A DNA stretch of 7,097 nucleotides from the NCBI GenBank assembly GCA_001793775.1, contig MGIN01000025.1:286-7382 (forward strand). Reading direction: 5' to 3'. Positions 1 to 5,723 of this stretch are shown here, one piece after another. Within the stretch, counting starts at the first letter, position 1. Every line of letters begins with the position of its first letter. The position numbers and the translations under genes were made by a program. This DNA is from Candidatus Wolfebacteria bacterium GWA1_42_9. GTDB lineage: Bacteria; Patescibacteriota; Minisyncoccia; UBA6257; JAGOQP01. The notes below the pieces were generated by a model that made no database searches, was not told where the DNA came from, and saw only the letters and a program-made list of their open reading frames with translations.

Positions 1-2
1 AA

Positions 3-716
3 CTGGCTTACGGAATCGCCAAAATCGGGGCGGCGTTTTATCCCAGAGAGGTGATTGTCAGATTTTCCGATTTCAAAACCAATGAATACCGCCAGCTTGT
101 CGGGGGAGAACTTTATGAGCCCCACGAGGAAAATCCAATGATTGGCTGGAGAGGAGCATCCCGCTACTATCATCCCTCTTTTGAAAAGGCCTTTGCTTTG
201 GAGGTAAAAGCCATCAGAAAAGTCCGGGAACAGATGGGACTGACTAATGTTTCGGTAATGATTCCGGTTTGCCGGACTGTTGACGAAGGAAAGCGCGTTC
301 TCGCCTTATTGAATAAATATGGGCTCAAACGCGAGTCGAAAGTCAAAAGTGAAAAGTTGAAAGTGTATGTCATGTGCGAAGTTCCCGCCAACGTTGTTTT
401 GGCCGACCAGTTTTTGGATATTTTTGACGGAATGAGCATCGGCTCCAACGACCTGACTCAAATGACTCTGGCACTGGACAGGGACGGCAACGAGAGAATC
501 AGGAATATCGCCAACGAAAATAATGAAGCGGTGAAGAGTTTGATTTCCCAGGTGATAAGAAGATGTCGTGCCCGGAAAAAGTATATCGGCATCTGCGGCG
601 ATGCCCCTTCCACCTTTCCTGAATTTGCCAAGTTCTTGGCAAAAGAGGGGATAACCTCCATATCTTTGAGCCCCGATGCGGTTATTAAGACAATTTTAGC
701 TCTATCTAAAAAGTGA
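3..716 (+). CDS. ppsA: Phosphoenolpyruvate synthase (pyruvate, water dikinase), C-terminal part; 5' end outside window
   Basis: The gene is open to the left window edge, so only the last 237 residues are visible, roughly the PEP/pyruvate-binding TIM-barrel end of an enzyme that is about 790 residues in E. coli. The enzyme makes PEP, AMP and phosphate from pyruvate, ATP and water in the cytosol, the entry step to gluconeogenesis. Visible family motifs, in order, are VRFSDFKTNEY, GGELYEPHEENPMIGWRGASR, MCEVPAN with the metal-ligand Glu, IGSNDLTQ with the metal-ligand Asp, and GICGDAPS with the catalytic Cys at 594-596. Alignment from memory to E. coli PpsA is nearly gap-free except at ESKVKSEK (about 331-357), a loop slightly longer than usual that is encoded by 7-bp repeats. 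The TGA stop overlaps the GTG start of the enolase gene (GTGA), so the two are probably translationally coupled. An ATG at 51 is internal, not the true start. Confidence 0.96.
   Translation: MAYGIAKIGAAFYPREVIVRFSDFKTNEYRQLVGGELYEPHEENPMIGWRGASRYYHPSFEKAFALEVKAIRKVREQMGLTNVSVMIPVCRTVDEGKRVLALLNKYGLKRESKVKSEKLKVYVMCEVPANVVLADQFLDIFDGMSIGSNDLTQMTLALDRDGNERIRNIANENNEAVKSLISQVIRRCRARKKYIGICGDAPSTFPEFAKFLAKEGITSISLSPDAVIKTILALSKK
335..365 (+). repeat. Degenerate 7-bp tandem repeat inside ppsA
   Basis: Four consecutive 7-base units are visible: GTCGAAA, GTCAAAA, GTGAAAA and GTTGAAA, followed by a partial GTG. They are translated in frame as the Lys/Ser-rich ESKVKSEKLKV stretch. The unit is the reverse complement, with substitutions, of the perfect ACTTTCA repeat in the enolase gene at 1150-1180. 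The position matches a loop just before the strand leading to the conserved MCEVPAN motif, so it should be tolerated structurally; that is inference from comparison with E. coli PpsA. Confidence 0.7.
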
Positions 717-1993
717 AAATAAAAGATATACAGCTAAAAATCATTTTGGATTCTCGGGGAAATCCGACACTGGAGGCGGAGTTTTTTCCAGAGACGCCGA
801 CTGACGCGGACTTGACGCGGACTAACGCGGAAAATAGTCAGAGTAGTTCCGTGTTGAGTCGGAGTAGTTCAGTGGTCTCCTCGGTGCCGGCGGGGAAAAG
901 TAAGGGAAGTTATGAAGCGGCTGTTTTGGAGCCGGAGCTGGCGATGGAAAAATTTGGCCAGATAAAAAAGTCAATTTTGGAAAAGGATTTCAAAGACCAG
1001 AAAGAATTTGATTATTTCTTAATCTCTCTGGACGGGACGCCTACCAAGAAAAATCTGGGGGGTAATCTGATTTTGGTTCTTTCCATGTGTTTTGCTCGGT
1101 TATTCGCTCGCCACAATAATTTAGAATTGCACGACTATCTTCGCAGTTTACTTTCAACTTTCAACTTTCAACTTTCAACTCAGTCTTTTCCCCATCCTAT
1201 CTTCAACGTAATAAACGGCGGCGCTCATGCCAAAAGCAGTTTGGATTTTCAGGAGTTTCAGATTATTCCCCAGTCGGAAGATTTTGCCATTGGTTTGAGT
1301 TTGGGAGAGGAATTTTACAAGAAACTTCAGCGGATTTTGGAAGATAAATTCGGAAAAGATAAGGTTTTGTTGGGAGATGAGGCCGGGTTCTCCTGCCCTT
1401 TTTCGTCAAACGAAGAAGCACTGGAGGTTATGTATGAATTAATCGAGAAAAATAAATATCCTTTAAGAATCGGACTAGATACCGCCGCCACTCAATTTTT
1501 TAAAGAAAACAAATATCAAGTTGGCGGCAGCGGATATTCTTCCGAGCAGATATTTGATTACTACAAAAGTATTATTAACAGGTACAATATAATTTCTCTG
1601 GAAGATCCTTTCAGCGAAGATTCTTTTGATGATTTTGCTCATTTAGAAAAAGAAATGGGCGGGGCTGTCTTAGTGATAACTGACGACTTAACAGTTACCA
1701 ATAAAGAGAGATTGAAAAAATCTATTGAAACCAAATCAGGCAATACAATTTTGATTAAACTGACTCAAATCGGAACGGTCAGCGAAACATTGGAAGTGGC
1801 CGCTCTGGCTTACGAAAATAATTGGAAAACGATTGTCAGCCACCGCAGCGGGGAAACGCTGGATGATTTTATTGCCGACTTGGCAGTAGGCATCGGCGCT
1901 TGGGGAATTAAAGCCGGCGCTCCGGCCAAGCCGGAAAGAATGGCAAAATACAACCGGCTTTTGGAGATCTGGCAAAGTCAGTTGAAAGTATGA
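713..1993 (+). CDS. eno: Enolase (phosphopyruvate hydratase), divergent, with repeat-encoded loop insertions
   Basis: Enolase interconverts 2-phosphoglycerate and PEP in the cytosol. The 426 residues match the usual family length. The N-terminal domain opens with ILDSRGNPT (11-19). The barrel carries NVINGGAHA, the substrate-binding QEF, catalytic Glu in GDEAG, the three metal carboxylates in GLDTA, SLEDP and TDDL, the catalytic Lys in LIKLTQ, SHRSGE, and the second Lys in IKAGAP. All key residues are therefore present. Two features are odd. About 20 extra residues rich in Thr, Asp, Ser and Arg (26-57) precede the mobile active-site loop, and that loop reads VPAGKSKGS rather than the common VPSGASTGS, keeping the Ser that binds the second magnesium. 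The GTG start is chosen because it overlaps the ppsA stop and gives the expected N-terminus; no clear Shine-Dalgarno precedes it. The TGA stop overlaps the next ATG (ATGA). Confidence 0.96.
   Translation: MKIKDIQLKIILDSRGNPTLEAEFFPETPTDADLTRTNAENSQSSSVLSRSSSVVSSVPAGKSKGSYEAAVLEPELAMEKFGQIKKSILEKDFKDQKEFDYFLISLDGTPTKKNLGGNLILVLSMCFARLFARHNNLELHDYLRSLLSTFNFQLSTQSFPHPIFNVINGGAHAKSSLDFQEFQIIPQSEDFAIGLSLGEEFYKKLQRILEDKFGKDKVLLGDEAGFSCPFSSNEEALEVMYELIEKNKYPLRIGLDTAATQFFKENKYQVGGSGYSSEQIFDYYKSIINRYNIISLEDPFSEDSFDDFAHLEKEMGGAVLVITDDLTVTNKERLKKSIETKSGNTILIKLTQIGTVSETLEVAALAYENNWKTIVSHRSGETLDDFIADLAVGIGAWGIKAGAPAKPERMAKYNRLLEIWQSQLKV
793..831 (+). repeat. About 11-bp tandem repeat (GACGCGGACTN) in eno
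   Basis: The units are GACGCCGACT (793-802), GACGCGGACTT (803-813), GACGCGGACTA (814-824) and a partial ACGCGGA (825-831). They encode the TPTDADLTRTNAE stretch just after the first strands of enolase, where typical enolases have only a short turn. The period is not a multiple of three, so each copy is read in a different frame, but the reading frame as a whole stays open. Confidence 0.75.
836..874 (+). repeat. 21-bp-period direct repeat in eno
   Basis: Two 18-base copies, AGTCAGAGTAGTTCCGTG (836-853) and AGTCGGAGTAGTTCAGTG (857-874), differ at two positions and are separated by TTG, giving a 21-bp period. Translation gives the seven-residue repeat SQSSSVL / SRSSSVV directly before the active-site loop of enolase. 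Confidence 0.8.
1150..1180 (+). repeat. Perfect 7-bp tandem repeat (ACTTTCA x4.4) in eno
   Basis: Thirty-one bases consist of four perfect ACTTTCA units plus ACT. They are translated in frame as LSTFNFQLST, between the HDYLRSL helix and the conserved PIFNVINGG strand of enolase, about four residues longer than the matching loop in E. coli enolase. The reverse complement (AGTTGAAAGT-type) is the same unit family as the degenerate repeat in ppsA at 335-365, and AGTTGAAAGT occurs again at 1980-1989, at the eno 3' end. Confidence 0.9.
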
Positions 1994-2355
1994 AAAAGAT
2001 TTATTATAACAAACTAATAAGAGATAAGATTCCTGAAAGAATAAGAAGAAGTGGTGGTGATTATAAAGTAAGAACTCTTGGTCAAAAAAGTTTTTGCAGA
2101 GAGCTTATTAAAAAAGTTGGGGAAGAAGCTGACGGACTTTTAAGCGCAAAGAATAAAAAAGAGCTTATTTTCGAACTCGCCGATGTCATCGATGTTATAG
2201 ATGAAATGAAGAGAATTGAAAAAATAAAAGATAGTCAAATCAGAATGGCTCAGAAAGAAAATTTTTTGAAAAAGGGCGGTTTTAAGAAAAAGATCTACCT
2301 TATCTGGTCTTCTGATACTGGATATAAAACAAACGAAAGAAGGTATAAGAAGTGA
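1990..2355 (+). CDS. MazG-like NTP pyrophosphohydrolase (phosphoribosyl-ATP pyrophosphohydrolase-like family)
   Basis: A 121-residue cytosolic protein of the all-alpha NTP pyrophosphohydrolase type, a family that hydrolyses nucleoside triphosphates to monophosphates and pyrophosphate, often as house-cleaning of non-canonical nucleotides. The N-terminus NKLIRDKIPERI (7-18) is the hallmark of the small stand-alone subgroup. The metal-binding helices are GEEADGLL (44-51) and ELADVID (62-68); the ExxD part of the MazG motif is intact, but the third Glu of the usual EExxE is a Gly (residue 49). The typical ending KKGGFKKKIYL is followed by about 17 extra basic and polar residues (to 121). The ATG overlaps the enolase stop (ATGA), so the gene is probably coupled to eno. 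The substrate cannot be read from the sequence. Family assignment is confident; catalytic competence is less certain. Confidence 0.85.
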   Translation: MKKIYYNKLIRDKIPERIRRSGGDYKVRTLGQKSFCRELIKKVGEEADGLLSAKNKKELIFELADVIDVIDEMKRIEKIKDSQIRMAQKENFLKKGGFKKKIYLIWSSDTGYKTNERRYKK

Positions 2356-2374
2356 TTCGTTCTACCGGATTTTT

Positions 2375-3319
2375 ATGGGAAGAAAATTAATAGTAGCCGT
2401 TTTATGCGGGGGACCATCTTCGGAATATGAGGTTTCTCTCAATTCGGGGAGAAATGTTTTTAAATTTATTGATAGAAAGAAATTCTTACCGACGTTAGTC
2501 ATTCTCCAAAAAGATTTTAGTTTAAGGATTGGCTCTCAAACACTTCCTTTTCCTTCCGGATTAAGAAGATTTGACGTTGTTTTTAACGCTCTTCACGGAC
2601 AATTCGGAGAAGACGGTGTTTTGCAGTCAATTCTTGATTTAATCCGCATCCCTTATACCGGATCGGATACCGCTTCTTCTTTTATCGGAATGGATAAATG
2701 GCTCAGTAAGTTATTCTTTAATAAATCTGGGTTAGTTGTTCCCTCCTCGCGTCTTTTTAAACAGAAAGAATTTCCTGAAAAAGTAAAATTTCCTTTGGTA
2801 GCTAAGCCTCGCCGGGGAGGTTCTTCGGTCGGAGTGGAATTGATTTATTCCCGAAAGCAGCTCAAAAAGACTTTTGAAAAGATATGGAAATCGGGAGATG
2901 ATGTTATTTTGGAAAGATATATTAGAGGAAGAGAGTTAACGGTAGGGGTGATTGAAAAGAAAGGGAAAATTATTTCCTTGCCGGTGATTGAGATTGTTCC
3001 TAAAAAGAGACATAAATTTTTTGATTATCAGGCAAAATATTTACCCGGCCATTCTGACGAGATTGTCCCTGCCCCCATCAGTCGTTCTTTGGCTGGAAGA
3101 CTTCAGCGATCTGCCATACAAGCCCATAAATCGTTAGAATGCTCAGTTTATTCACGTTCTGATTTTATGGTTTTGGGCAAAAAAATTTATATTTTGGAGG
3201 TCAATACTCTTCCTGGGCTAACCCAGAATTCTCTGGTTCCTAAAGCGGCTCAAGCGGCCGGGATGTCTTTTGGGGATTTAATTACTTTGATTATCAAATC
3301 TTCTCTAGAAAGATTTTGA
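2375..3319 (+). CDS. ddl: D-alanine--D-alanine ligase
   Basis: This ATP-grasp enzyme joins two D-alanines at the cost of ATP, making the dipeptide used by MurF for peptidoglycan precursors in the cytosol. The 314 residues are close to the family length. Visible elements: the N-terminal VAVLCGGPSSEYEVSLNSG with the substrate-binding Glu17; HGQFGEDG (74-81); the ATP-grasp loop KPRRGGSSVG (144-153) with the Ser; ERYIRGRELTVGV; DYQAKY with Lys221 and Tyr222; metal ligands Asp263, Glu275 and Asn277 in RSDF and ILEVNTLPGLT; and Ser286 in NSLVP. Each aligns with the corresponding E. coli DdlB catalytic residue, so the enzyme should be active. The ATG lies 19 bases after the preceding stop and has no clear Shine-Dalgarno, so translation may depend on read-on from upstream. 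It is the last gene of the left operon. Confidence 0.96.
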   Translation: MGRKLIVAVLCGGPSSEYEVSLNSGRNVFKFIDRKKFLPTLVILQKDFSLRIGSQTLPFPSGLRRFDVVFNALHGQFGEDGVLQSILDLIRIPYTGSDTASSFIGMDKWLSKLFFNKSGLVVPSSRLFKQKEFPEKVKFPLVAKPRRGGSSVGVELIYSRKQLKKTFEKIWKSGDDVILERYIRGRELTVGVIEKKGKIISLPVIEIVPKKRHKFFDYQAKYLPGHSDEIVPAPISRSLAGRLQRSAIQAHKSLECSVYSRSDFMVLGKKIYILEVNTLPGLTQNSLVPKAAQAAGMSFGDLITLIIKSSLERF

Positions 3320-3336
3320 TGTCTCTCTAAATGTCA

Positions 3337-3359
3337 ACCGTCCCGCTAGGCGGGACGGT
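3337..3359. terminator. 10-bp inverted repeat after ddl; possible bidirectional terminator without a U tract
   Basis: ACCGTCCCGC (3337-3346) pairs perfectly with GCGGGACGGT (3350-3359) around a three-base loop, 17 bases after the ddl stop. It sits between two convergent genes, ddl and the lipoprotein gene, where a shared terminator is expected. Neither side carries a T run, so classic intrinsic termination is doubtful. It could instead be an RNA-stabilising 3' hairpin or a dispersed palindrome. Confidence 0.45.
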
Positions 3360-3384
3360 CGGAGTGCGCAAAGTGTACTACAAA

Positions 3385-3723
3385 TCACTTTTTGGGGTGG
3401 TGGTCAACCCAGAGACCGATGATCATCGGCCCGCTGTTGTTGGTGGAAGCAGTCTTCTCTTGTATCTTCCAGTTAACAACTTCCCACCCCGGGTGCTTGT
3501 CCTTAAACTCCTTGAGGACGAGCAGTATTTCCATGATGTGCTGGCTCGGTTCCCCTTTGAGGTAGAGGGGAACGAAAGAGTGACCGTCGACGGTTATGAC
3601 AGAGGAAAGGTCAACAACACACTTCCCTCCGCTTGAGCTGACGATGACCGACGGCGGTTTGGAACACCCACATCCGATCATTGCCAGTGCCAGAATGATC
3701 ATTGCCAAGGCAGCTCTTTTCAT
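3385..3723 (-). CDS. Small predicted lipoprotein, function unknown
   Basis: A 112-residue protein that I cannot assign to a named family. The N-terminus has two basic residues, then a hydrophobic stretch (4-17) and MIGC ending at Cys18, which fits a lipoprotein signal peptide (signal peptidase II cleavage before Cys18, lipid anchoring), although Met at -3 is not the preferred residue. Two further cysteines follow at 20 and 35. The mature part is a small soluble domain of about 95 residues, with a predicted helix around LLVLKEFKDKHPGWEVVNW and a C-terminal strand GPMIIGLWVDHHPKK. This strand is favoured over the overlapping + strand frame because it has a signal peptide, a GGAGG ribosome binding site (3732-3736) eight bases before ATG, and a near-consensus promoter. 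It runs opposite to its neighbours and is richer in G+C (about 52% in one sampled block against 43% in ddl). Confidence 0.82.
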   Translation of the reverse strand: MKRAALAMIILALAMIGCGCSKPPSVIVSSSGGKCVVDLSSVITVDGHSFVPLYLKGEPSQHIMEILLVLKEFKDKHPGWEVVNWKIQEKTASTNNSGPMIIGLWVDHHPKK

Positions 3724-3728
3724 TGTCG

Positions 3729-3739
3729 CCCCCTCCTTT
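3729..3739 (-). promoter_or_regulatory. Strong Shine-Dalgarno of the lipoprotein gene
   Basis: On the minus strand AAAGGAGGGGG lies just before the ATG at 3723, with GGAGG at eight bases spacing. It is the only clear canonical ribosome binding site in the window; the housekeeping genes lack one. It decides both the strand and the start of this gene. Confidence 0.85.
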
Positions 3740-3746
3740 CTCTGGC

Positions 3747-3776
3747 ATTATCTGTTATAAAGCCAAATTGTGTCAA
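3747..3776 (-). promoter_or_regulatory. Sigma70-type promoter of the lipoprotein gene
   Basis: On the minus strand a perfect -35 TTGACA (3771-3776) is followed after 18 bases by GATAAT (3747-3752), five of six matches to the -10 consensus. Transcription would start near 3740, giving a leader of only about 17 bases that holds the Shine-Dalgarno. Confidence 0.75.
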
Positions 3777-3794
3777 ATGACTCCGCGGCTTTTC

Positions 3795-3824
3795 TTGGAA
3801 TGAGCCGTTTTTCTGTGATAGTAT
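3795..3824 (+). promoter_or_regulatory. Candidate gatCA promoter, possibly giving a leaderless mRNA
   Basis: TTGGAA (3795-3800) is followed by GATAGT (3817-3822, 16-base spacing) or TAGTAT (3819-3824, 18-base spacing), each four of six matches to the -10 consensus. The gatC ATG is at 3832, so a start site 6-8 bases after the -10 would fall on or next to the ATG. No Shine-Dalgarno is present, which fits a leaderless transcript. It is a weak match and mainly supported by position. Confidence 0.4.
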
Positions 3825-3831
3825 TATTTCA

Positions 3832-4143
3832 ATGGCTAAAATTGACGAGCATCTCTTAAAACATCTTTTTGCTCTGGCAAAAATTGAGGAAGAAAAAAGT
3901 CCGGCGCGGCGAAAAAAACTCCTTAGTGATTTGGGGAAGATTTTGGATTACTTCAATGAACTCCGGGAAGTAAGCACCGATGGCGTTGAGCCGTTGGCGG
4001 GAGGAACTTTTTTAACCAACATTTTCAGAAAAGATGGGGAAAAGAATCTGTCCGACGAGGAAAGAAAAAATCAGAGAGAAAAATCAACTGAACAATTTCC
4101 CAGAAAAGAAAATAAGTTTCTCAAGACTCCTCCAGTGTTTTGA
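3832..4143 (+). CDS. gatC: Aspartyl/glutamyl-tRNA amidotransferase subunit C
   Basis: GatC is the small stabilising subunit of the GatCAB complex, which converts Glu-tRNA(Gln) and/or Asp-tRNA(Asn) to the amidated forms in the cytosol. The 103-residue length is normal. The N-terminal half is the expected helical pair (LLKHLFALAKIEEEK and KKLLSDLGKILDYFNELREV), followed by the family segment DGVEPLAGG...LTNIFRKDG, which wraps around GatA. The C-terminal tail is strongly charged and ends in FLKTPPVF, matching the usual GatC ending. ATG at 3832 is the natural start; there is no ribosome binding site before it. gatA follows directly, with its ATG 11 bases after this stop, or overlapping it if a TTG is used, so the two are co-transcribed and probably coupled. 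Confidence 0.92.
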   Translation: MAKIDEHLLKHLFALAKIEEEKSPARRKKLLSDLGKILDYFNELREVSTDGVEPLAGGTFLTNIFRKDGEKNLSDEERKNQREKSTEQFPRKENKFLKTPPVF

Positions 4144-4154
4144 TCGCCATTAAA

Positions 4155-5633
4155 ATGTTTACAAGGAATTTTACAATCAAAGATTACCGCCAGGGACTTG
4201 TGGGGAAAAAATTTTCTGTGGCCGAGGCCATCGGAGTTTTTTTTGATTTTCTAAAAAAAGAAGATGACAAATTAGGAGCGTTTCTGGCGGTTTTGGAAGG
4301 GGACGGCAAAGAAAAAGCCAAAGAGCTGGATAAAAAATTATCTCAAACTAATCCTGAAGAGCTGTCGCCCCTTTTTGGCGTACCAATGGCCATTAAAGAC
4401 AATGTTTTAATCTCCGGATTTGGAACTACAGCCGCTTCCAAAATTTTGGAAGATTACGTTGCTTCTTACGATGCGACAGTTATCAGAAAACTGAAAGGAG
4501 CGGATGTTGTTTTTTTGGGAAAAACCAACCTGGACGAGTTCGCTATGGGTGCTTCTACCGAGTATTCGGCTTTTAAGCAGACGAGAAATCCTTATGATCT
4601 ATCGAGGGTTCCGGGAGGTTCTTCGGGAGGGTCGGCAGTGGCGGTGGCGGCCAATATGGCTTTAGGGGCTTTGGGGTCGGATACGGGAGGATCGATCAGA
4701 CAGCCGGCCGGGTTTTGCGGAGTGGTGGGCCTCAAGCCAACTTACGGCGCCGTTTCCCGATATGGCGTGATTGCTCTGGCTTCCAGCTTGGATCAGGTGG
4801 GTCCCTTTGCCAAGACCGTAGCCGACGCGGCTCTGATTTTCAGGACCATTGCCGGCCAGGATAAGTTCGATGCCACTTCGGCGGACGTTGATTGGATAGC
4901 GGTAGACGAATATCGACCTGAAGAAGCTAAAAAACTTAAAATCGGTGTTCCCAAAGAATATTTTATTGAGGGCATTGAGCCGGAGGTGAAGAAAGCGGTT
5001 TTGGGAGCAATCGATAAGTTCAAAAAAGACGGATTTGAGATTAAAGAAATTTCTCTGCCCCACACTAAATATGCCGTTTCCTGTTATTATATAATTTTGC
5101 CGGCGGAAGCCAGCGCTAATCTAGCTCGTTACGACGGTATCCGCTACTCTCCGGTGGCCGGCATTGATAAAGAGAAAACTTCTCTCTGGGATTATTATCT
5201 GAAACAGAGGAGTAAGGGCATTGGCGATGAGCCGACCAGAAGAATTCTTCTGGGAACATTTGTTCTGTCTTCGGGGTATTACGACGCTTATTATGCCAAA
5301 GCCCAGAAAGTAAGGAGATTGATTTTGGAAGACTTTGAAAAAGTTTTTGAAAAAGGAGACAGGGGAGTGGATGTTATTTTAGCCCCTGTTTCTCCCACCA
5401 AGGCCTTTGCTATCGGCTCCAAGTCGGACGATCCGCTTTCCATGTATCTGGCCGACATCTTTACTATTCCGGCTAATTTGGCGGGACTTTGTGCTCTTTC
5501 TTTGCCGGCGGCCGATCCGAAAACTTTCAATAAGGAAAACCTACCGGTTAATTTCCAGATAATCGGCCGGCATTTTGAAGAGAGAAATATATTGGGATTG
5601 GGGAGGTATTTTGAGGAGGAATTGAGGAGCTAG
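4155..5633 (+). CDS. gatA: Aspartyl/glutamyl-tRNA(Asn/Gln) amidotransferase subunit A
   Basis: GatA is the amidase subunit that frees ammonia from glutamine (or asparagine) and channels it to GatB for transamidation of mischarged tRNA. From the ATG the protein has 492 residues, the usual size. The amidase-signature Ser-cisSer-Lys triad is intact: Lys81 in GVPMAIKDN, Ser156 in PGGSSGGS and the nucleophile Ser180 in DTGGSIRQP, with the same spacing as in characterised GatA (79/154/178). Other family blocks are LGKTNLDEFAMG, GLKPTYGAVSRYGVIALASSLDQVGP, ILPAEASANLARYDG and a C-terminal PVNFQIIG. An in-frame TTG at 4140 would overlap the gatC stop (TTGA), like the other overlaps here, and add five residues. 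ATG at 4155 is preferred because family members begin about there. gatB is not adjacent. The gene ends in TAG at 5631-5633. Confidence 0.95.
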   Translation: MFTRNFTIKDYRQGLVGKKFSVAEAIGVFFDFLKKEDDKLGAFLAVLEGDGKEKAKELDKKLSQTNPEELSPLFGVPMAIKDNVLISGFGTTAASKILEDYVASYDATVIRKLKGADVVFLGKTNLDEFAMGASTEYSAFKQTRNPYDLSRVPGGSSGGSAVAVAANMALGALGSDTGGSIRQPAGFCGVVGLKPTYGAVSRYGVIALASSLDQVGPFAKTVADAALIFRTIAGQDKFDATSADVDWIAVDEYRPEEAKKLKIGVPKEYFIEGIEPEVKKAVLGAIDKFKKDGFEIKEISLPHTKYAVSCYYIILPAEASANLARYDGIRYSPVAGIDKEKTSLWDYYLKQRSKGIGDEPTRRILLGTFVLSSGYYDAYYAKAQKVRRLILEDFEKVFEKGDRGVDVILAPVSPTKAFAIGSKSDDPLSMYLADIFTIPANLAGLCALSLPAADPKTFNKENLPVNFQIIGRHFEERNILGLGRYFEEELRS

Positions 5634-5639
5634 CTCAAG

Positions 5640-5666
5640 AACACCGCAGGACTGGTTAACGGTGTT
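5640..5666 (+). other. Hairpin after gatA
   Basis: AACACCG (5640-5646) pairs with CGGTGTT (5660-5666), a 7-bp stem with a 13-base loop, starting seven bases after the gatA stop. It could end or stabilise the gatCA mRNA, but no T run follows and the loop is large, so a terminator call is not secure. Confidence 0.35.
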
Positions 5667-5669
5667 AAG

Positions 5670-5697
5670 TTGACATAAACCCTTGGAGATGTAGAAT
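5670..5697 (+). promoter_or_regulatory. Promoter of the initiator tRNA gene
   Basis: A perfect TTGACA (5670-5675) is followed after 16 bases by TAGAAT (5692-5697), five of six matches to the -10 consensus; the overlapping AATAAT (5695-5700) is an alternative at 19 bases. The start site would lie near 5704, about 20 bases before the mature tRNA 5' end, leaving a short leader for RNase P to remove. Confidence 0.7.
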
Positions 5698-5723
5698 AAT
5701 CCTGCTCTTTGAAAAGCAAATAT

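Noticed and set aside
713..1993. Enolase as a pseudogene because of its odd N-terminal insert
   Set aside because: The frame stays open throughout, the length is normal and every catalytic and metal-binding residue is present.
3331..3636. A 101-codon + strand reading frame after ddl
   Set aside because: It overlaps the lipoprotein gene on the other strand, begins inside the inverted repeat, has no ribosome binding site and no recognisable domain; the minus strand has promoter, Shine-Dalgarno and signal peptide.
4140..4154. TTG at 4140 as the gatA start
   Set aside because: It gives a tidy TTGA overlap with gatC, but the ATG at 4155 fits the family N-terminus better; kept as an alternative.
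4662..5065. Two long minus-strand reading frames inside gatA
   Set aside because: They are antisense to a well-conserved GatA region covering the amidase signature end and show no family features or start signals.
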